Assembly: GCA_024643915.1 (NCBI GenBank)
Contig: JAHEMB010000184.1
Span: forward strand, 1-6,999
Source: Rhodothermaceae bacterium
GTDB taxonomy: Bacteria; Bacteroidota; Rhodothermia; Rhodothermales; JAHEMB01
Direction of reading: 5' to 3'
DNA length: 6,999 nucleotides
Below, piece after piece: positions 5,564 to 6,999 of the stretch. The position numbers and the translations under genes are program-made. Position 1 is the first letter of the stretch, and each line of letters opens with the position of its first letter. Below the pieces are notes generated by a model. That model ran no database searches and was not told where the DNA came from. It worked only from the letters and a program-made list of their open reading frames with translations.

Positions 5564-6034
5564 ATGAGTACGCTGGAACGCGCCATTGCCATCGCCGCCG
5601 AGGCCCACGCCAAGCAGGACAAGCGCGGCGTGGAACCCTTCATCCTCCACGTGATGCGCGTGGTACTGGCCGTTAAGGGCCGTAAGACCCGCATCGTCGC
5701 GGCCCTCCACGACATCGTCGAGAAGTCCGATTGGACGCTCAAGGACCTGAAGAAGGAAGGCTTTCCGAAAAAGGTAGTGGCCGGCGTGGATGCGATGTCG
5801 AAGCGGCCGGAGGAAACGCGCAAAGCCTACATCCTGCGCCTCGCCGAGAACCCTATCGCCCGCCGCGTGAAGCTGGCCGACCTCGAAGACAATGCCCGTG
5901 TGGTGGAGAGCAAGCGACCCTCTCGCGCCCGCGACGCCCGCCTCCGTCGTTATGCGAAGGAGCGCAAGTATCTCCTGGCGCGGGAGAAAGCCGCCAGAAA
6001 GGCCAAGAAGGAAGCGAAGGCCGTGAAAACTTAG
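5564..6034 (+). CDS. Stand-alone HD-domain protein of the (p)ppGpp 3'-pyrophosphohydrolase (SpoT/MESH1) type, 156 aa
   Basis: By family, such single-domain HD proteins remove the 3'-pyrophosphate from the alarmone (p)ppGpp or act on related nucleotides. No synthetase, TGS or ACT domain is present. The metal-binding set is visible: His29 (FILHV), His49-Asp50 (AALHDIVEKS) and Asp106 (KLADLEDN), plus the early AEAHAKQDKRG (residues 12-22). The length fits a small alarmone hydrolase. One difference: the Glu-Asp pair that follows HD in Rel and MESH1 (HDxVED) is Glu53-Lys54 here, so the second acidic catalytic residue is a lysine. The C-terminus (about 127-156) is very rich in Lys, Arg and Ala and probably a charged helix. 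The start follows a TATCTTTG promoter box directly and has no Shine-Dalgarno. Activity and substrate are inferred only. Confidence 0.85.
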   Translation: MSTLERAIAIAAEAHAKQDKRGVEPFILHVMRVVLAVKGRKTRIVAALHDIVEKSDWTLKDLKKEGFPKKVVAGVDAMSKRPEETRKAYILRLAENPIARRVKLADLEDNARVVESKRPSRARDARLRRYAKERKYLLAREKAARKAKKEAKAVKT

Positions 6035-6187
6035 GCCGAAGGGAAGGACGAATTCTGAGGGGATTGTGGGGATGATGTCGTTCCAGCGAGGCGTGAACCG
6101 GCGGGGCAAGTAGTTCTTTTTCATGGTCCTTCCTCGGGATGAAAAGGACGATCCGTCCTGACCTTTTCTCGAACTACGGAGTCCCCC
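6035..6187. other. Gap between the HD gene and the DUF2252 gene, with a short hairpin
   Basis: This 153-bp gap carries AGGACG (6145-6150) and CGTCCT (6154-6159) around a three-base loop, followed shortly by CCTTTTC. This could be a weak terminator of the HD gene, 111 bases beyond its stop, or a structure in the leader of the next gene. On the minus strand, an ATG at 6124 follows GAGGAAGG and opens a frame beginning MKKNYLPRRFTPRWND that runs into the antisense of the HD gene. I do not call it a gene. Confidence 0.4.
6145..6167 (+). terminator. Weak hairpin with short T run after the HD gene
   Basis: A six-base-pair stem AGGACG/CGTCCT with loop ATC is followed after four bases by TTTT. The stem is short and the T run is brief and not adjacent, so intrinsic termination is only possible. 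It may instead be a leader hairpin of the DUF2252 mRNA. Confidence 0.25.
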
Positions 6188-6999
6188 ATGATTATCGTAC
6201 AGGGCCGCACCGAGGCCGACCGCGATCGCACTGAAGCCTTCAGCGACTACGCCCGGCGCCGGGCCGAGGACGAGGTGGTGCTGCCGCCCCTCCTCCTGCC
6301 CAAAGCGGAGCGCCGCCTCTACGTCCGCCGCACCCTCCGCGAGGACCATCAGTTCCGCATCCATAACCGGCCCGAGGGCGCCCAGGCCAAGTTCGACAAG
6401 CTGGCCGCCTCGCCCTTCGTCTTCTTCCGGGGCACCGCCCTCCTCTACTACCGCGACTACGCCGGCACCGACGCCCACCTCCCCGTCGTCTTTACCATCG
6501 GAGACATCCACCCGGAGAATTTTGGGGTGATGCCCAACGAGCATGGCGCTCCCTTCTTCGGTGTCAACGACTTCGACGAGGCCTGCCTGGCACCCTTCTC
6601 CTACGATGTCAAGCGGGGCGCCGTCGGCTTCTATCTCATCGCCGGGGAGAACGGCTTCAAGAAGAAGAAGCGCAAGAAAATGGTACGGGCGTGGGTGGAG
6701 GGCTACCTCGAAGGGCTCCGCAATTTCGCCCAGGACGACCGCGAGAAGTGGCACGAGTTCCGCCTCGACAACAGCCCGGAAATGATTCGCAATCTCATCG
6801 AAAAGGCTCAGCAGTCGCGCAAGAGCTTCTTGAAGGAGCTGATCGACCTGGAGAAAGGCCGCTTCCGCCCCTCCGACGAGATCGTGCCACACACGAAGGA
6901 CGTGGTGCAGTTTCAGGCGGTGGTGGATGCCTATAAAAAGACGAACGCGGTGAACAACGATGATGTGGCCGAGAATTTCTACACGGTGAAGGACGTCGC
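6188..6999 (+). CDS. DUF2252 family protein, N-terminal 270 residues (cut by right edge)
   Basis: The start at 6188 has GGAG at 6178-6181, six bases upstream. The family core is plain: FVFFRGTALLYYRDYA (77-92), then GDIHPENFG (105-113), then NDFDEA (127-132), then APFSYDVKRGAVGF (135-148). Members are usually over 400 residues, so a C-terminal part lies beyond the window. Function is not established. GDxHxENFG followed by NDFD resembles the catalytic loop (HGDxHxxN) and metal-binding DFG/DFD of aminoglycoside-phosphotransferase and other kinase-like folds, so an ATP-using phosphotransferase is a reasonable inference. A basic run, KKKKRKK (158-164), follows the core. In the more usual family form the first motif reads GDAHxENFG; here Ile replaces Ala. 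The protein looks cytosolic, with no signal peptide or membrane segment in the visible part. Confidence 0.9.
   Translation, partial: MIIVQGRTEADRDRTEAFSDYARRRAEDEVVLPPLLLPKAERRLYVRRTLREDHQFRIHNRPEGAQAKFDKLAASPFVFFRGTALLYYRDYAGTDAHLPVVFTIGDIHPENFGVMPNEHGAPFFGVNDFDEACLAPFSYDVKRGAVGFYLIAGENGFKKKKRKKMVRAWVEGYLEGLRNFAQDDREKWHEFRLDNSPEMIRNLIEKAQQSRKSFLKELIDLEKGRFRPSDEIVPHTKDVVQFQAVVDAYKKTNAVNNDDVAENFYTVKDV

Noticed and set aside
4991..6892. Minus-strand open frame of 633 codons
   Set aside because: It runs antisense through three plus-strand genes with clear family motifs (DinB, HD, DUF2252) and their gaps. No single protein family fits it.
1..6999. Search by eye for tRNA, rRNA, CRISPR arrays, transposases, att sites and toxin-antitoxin pairs
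   Set aside because: No cloverleaf with a TTCGA-type arm, no regularly spaced repeat array, no transposase or integrase motif, and no paired small genes were seen. The short repeats found are too few and irregular for CRISPR.

Overview
The window reads as an ordinary chromosomal stretch from a GC-rich bacterium, most likely in the Bacteroidota/Rhodothermota part of the tree. Three things point there. RuvA has a Bacteroidota-like N-terminal domain. One gene is preceded by a perfect TAnnTTTG-type (-7) promoter element (TATCTTTG at 5551-5558). Several starts lack a Shine-Dalgarno sequence while others have one. The placement is inference; no rRNA or phylogenetic marker was searched.

Layout, left to right. 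1-170 (-) is the N-terminal end of a small membrane protein that runs off the left edge. 171-514 is a divergent, less GC-rich gap with possible RNA structure but no gene I can defend. 515-2095 (+) encodes a 526-residue three-helix membrane protein that I take to belong to a conserved uncharacterised family. It converges, with only 8 bp between, on ruvA (2104-2709, -), the Holliday-junction binding subunit. Upstream of ruvA on the same strand lies nadE (2863-4560, -), a glutamine-dependent NAD+ synthetase with intact glutaminase and synthetase sites. The ruvA-nadE gap carries a perfect 16-bp inverted repeat built from five copies of the heptamer GAATCGA/TCGATTC. The divergent gap beyond nadE carries a second short repeat, GGTTGTCGGTTG twice. 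4794-5387 (+) is a DinB-family putative metalloenzyme. 5564-6034 (+) is a stand-alone HD-domain protein of the (p)ppGpp-hydrolase type. 6188-6999 (+) is the first 270 residues of a DUF2252 protein cut by the right edge.

The genes do not form one pathway. RuvA and NadE are housekeeping proteins and the rest are single-gene accessory functions, each apparently with its own promoter region. I see no phage, transposase, CRISPR, toxin-antitoxin or secretion system. The points most worth a second look are the heptamer inverted repeat touching the nadE stop codon, a probable leaderless start of the HD gene, a Glu-Lys in place of Glu-Asp in that enzyme's catalytic motif, the kinase-like motifs of the DUF2252 protein, and the uncharacterised membrane protein.
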